Shown here: in pieces, positions 63,812 to 64,000 of the stretch
How positions within the stretch are numbered: position 1 is the stretch's first letter
Layout: each line of letters starts with the position of its first letter
Source of the DNA: Burkholderiaceae bacterium
Lineage (GTDB): Bacteria; Pseudomonadota; Gammaproteobacteria; Burkholderiales; Burkholderiaceae_E
Reading direction: 5' to 3'
Length of the DNA: 64,000 nucleotides
Assembly (NCBI GenBank): GCA_024637155.1
Contig: JAGXFR010000022.1
Location: forward strand, 85,917 to 149,916
Made by a program: the position numbers and the translations under genes
Notes under the pieces: generated by a model
What the model saw: only the letters and a program-made list of their open reading frames with translations
What the model was told of the DNA's origin: nothing
The model's database searches: none

Positions 63812-64000
63812 TCATGCGTGCGAAGTGCTGGCAAGCGCTTCAGAGCCAGGTTGCGTGAGGGCGCCATCAGTGAGGCCATCGACATGCACCTGCAGCCACC
63901 ACTCCAGCAGCGCCAGGTGCCAGAGCTTGCTACCCTGGATGCGTGTGAAGTGCGCCTGCGGGTCGGCCAGCAGCTTGTCGACGTAGGCGCGCTGGTAGAG
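63812..64000 (-). CDS. Asparagine synthase (glutamine-hydrolysing)-like protein, C-terminal end
   Basis: Only the last 62 codons are in the window; the gene continues past base 64000. LYQRAYVDKLLADPQAHFTR and GSKLWHLALLEWWLQVHVDG match the C-terminal helices of AsnB-type amidotransferases, which often sit in surface polysaccharide clusters. The final 15 residues (TQPGSEALASTSHA) do not look conserved. With so little sequence the subtype cannot be fixed. Confidence 0.6.
   Translation of the reverse strand, partial: LYQRAYVDKLLADPQAHFTRIQGSKLWHLALLEWWLQVHVDGLTDGALTQPGSEALASTSHA

Overview
The window is a high-GC stretch of a betaproteobacterial chromosome. The evidence is gene order: dapC-dapD-pilU-dapE-prmB; smc-zipA-ligA; rpsB-tsf-pyrH-frr-uppS-cdsA-dxr-rseP-bamA-skp-lpxD-fabZ-lpxA-lpxB-rnhB; ppsR divergent from ppsA; smpB divergent from ratA-rnfH; guaB-guaA. 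I cannot place it below class. Everything up to guaA looks like vertically inherited core genome, with genes packed tightly and often joined by ATGA, GTGA or TGATG stop/start overlaps.

Layout. 1-6200: mnmH (cut by the window edge), a DUF1178 protein, and a catabolic-looking group (GST, APH-like kinase, histidine phosphatase, two-domain 3-hydroxyacyl-CoA dehydrogenase) with a second GST. 6270-14190: a minus-strand run of ABC-F ATPase, prmB, dapE, pilU, dapD, dapC and queF, covering lysine/peptidoglycan precursor synthesis, ribosome modification, pilus retraction and queuosine. 14430-21960: smc, zipA, ligA and a methylthioinosine phosphorylase. 21990-25410: glnD and map on the minus strand. 25630-40890: the translation, isoprenoid, phospholipid and outer-membrane supercluster, which makes ribosomal and elongation factors, undecaprenyl diphosphate, CDP-diacylglycerol, the BamA/Skp assembly machinery and lipid A. 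40910-45690: a BMP-type (nucleoside-like) ABC importer. 45780-50470: ppsR/ppsA and a LivK-type binding protein. 50720-54760: NfeD, an SPFH protein, a cNMP/CBS/DUF294 protein and a DnaQ-like exonuclease. 54800-59980: smpB, ratA, rnfH, a DUF4124 protein, guaB and guaA.

The character changes after the guaA stop (59979). The last 4 kb is a mosaic accessory patch: a frameshifted tyrosine-integrase C-terminus, a Deinococcus-type DNA topoisomerase IB, two small proteins typical of stress or accessory loci, a stranded C-terminal piece of a Bug/TctC binding protein, a TumE-TumA toxin-antitoxin pair whose toxin frame has an internal TGA, and the C-terminus of an asparagine-synthase-like protein at the edge. 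The 3' end of guaA is a known integration hotspot, so this patch is best read as the eroded end of an integrated island.

I did not find a convincing undescribed multi-gene system. The most interesting signals are non-coding: a ppsA leader with three copies of a 10-mer that can form mutually exclusive hairpins, a 36-bp all-G/C perfect palindrome between convergent genes, hairpins over the pyrH and dapC ribosome-binding sites, a short tandem repeat before nfeD, and -10 boxes placed so close to map and smpB that their transcripts would be leaderless or nearly so. All calls come from reading the sequence; no database search was run.
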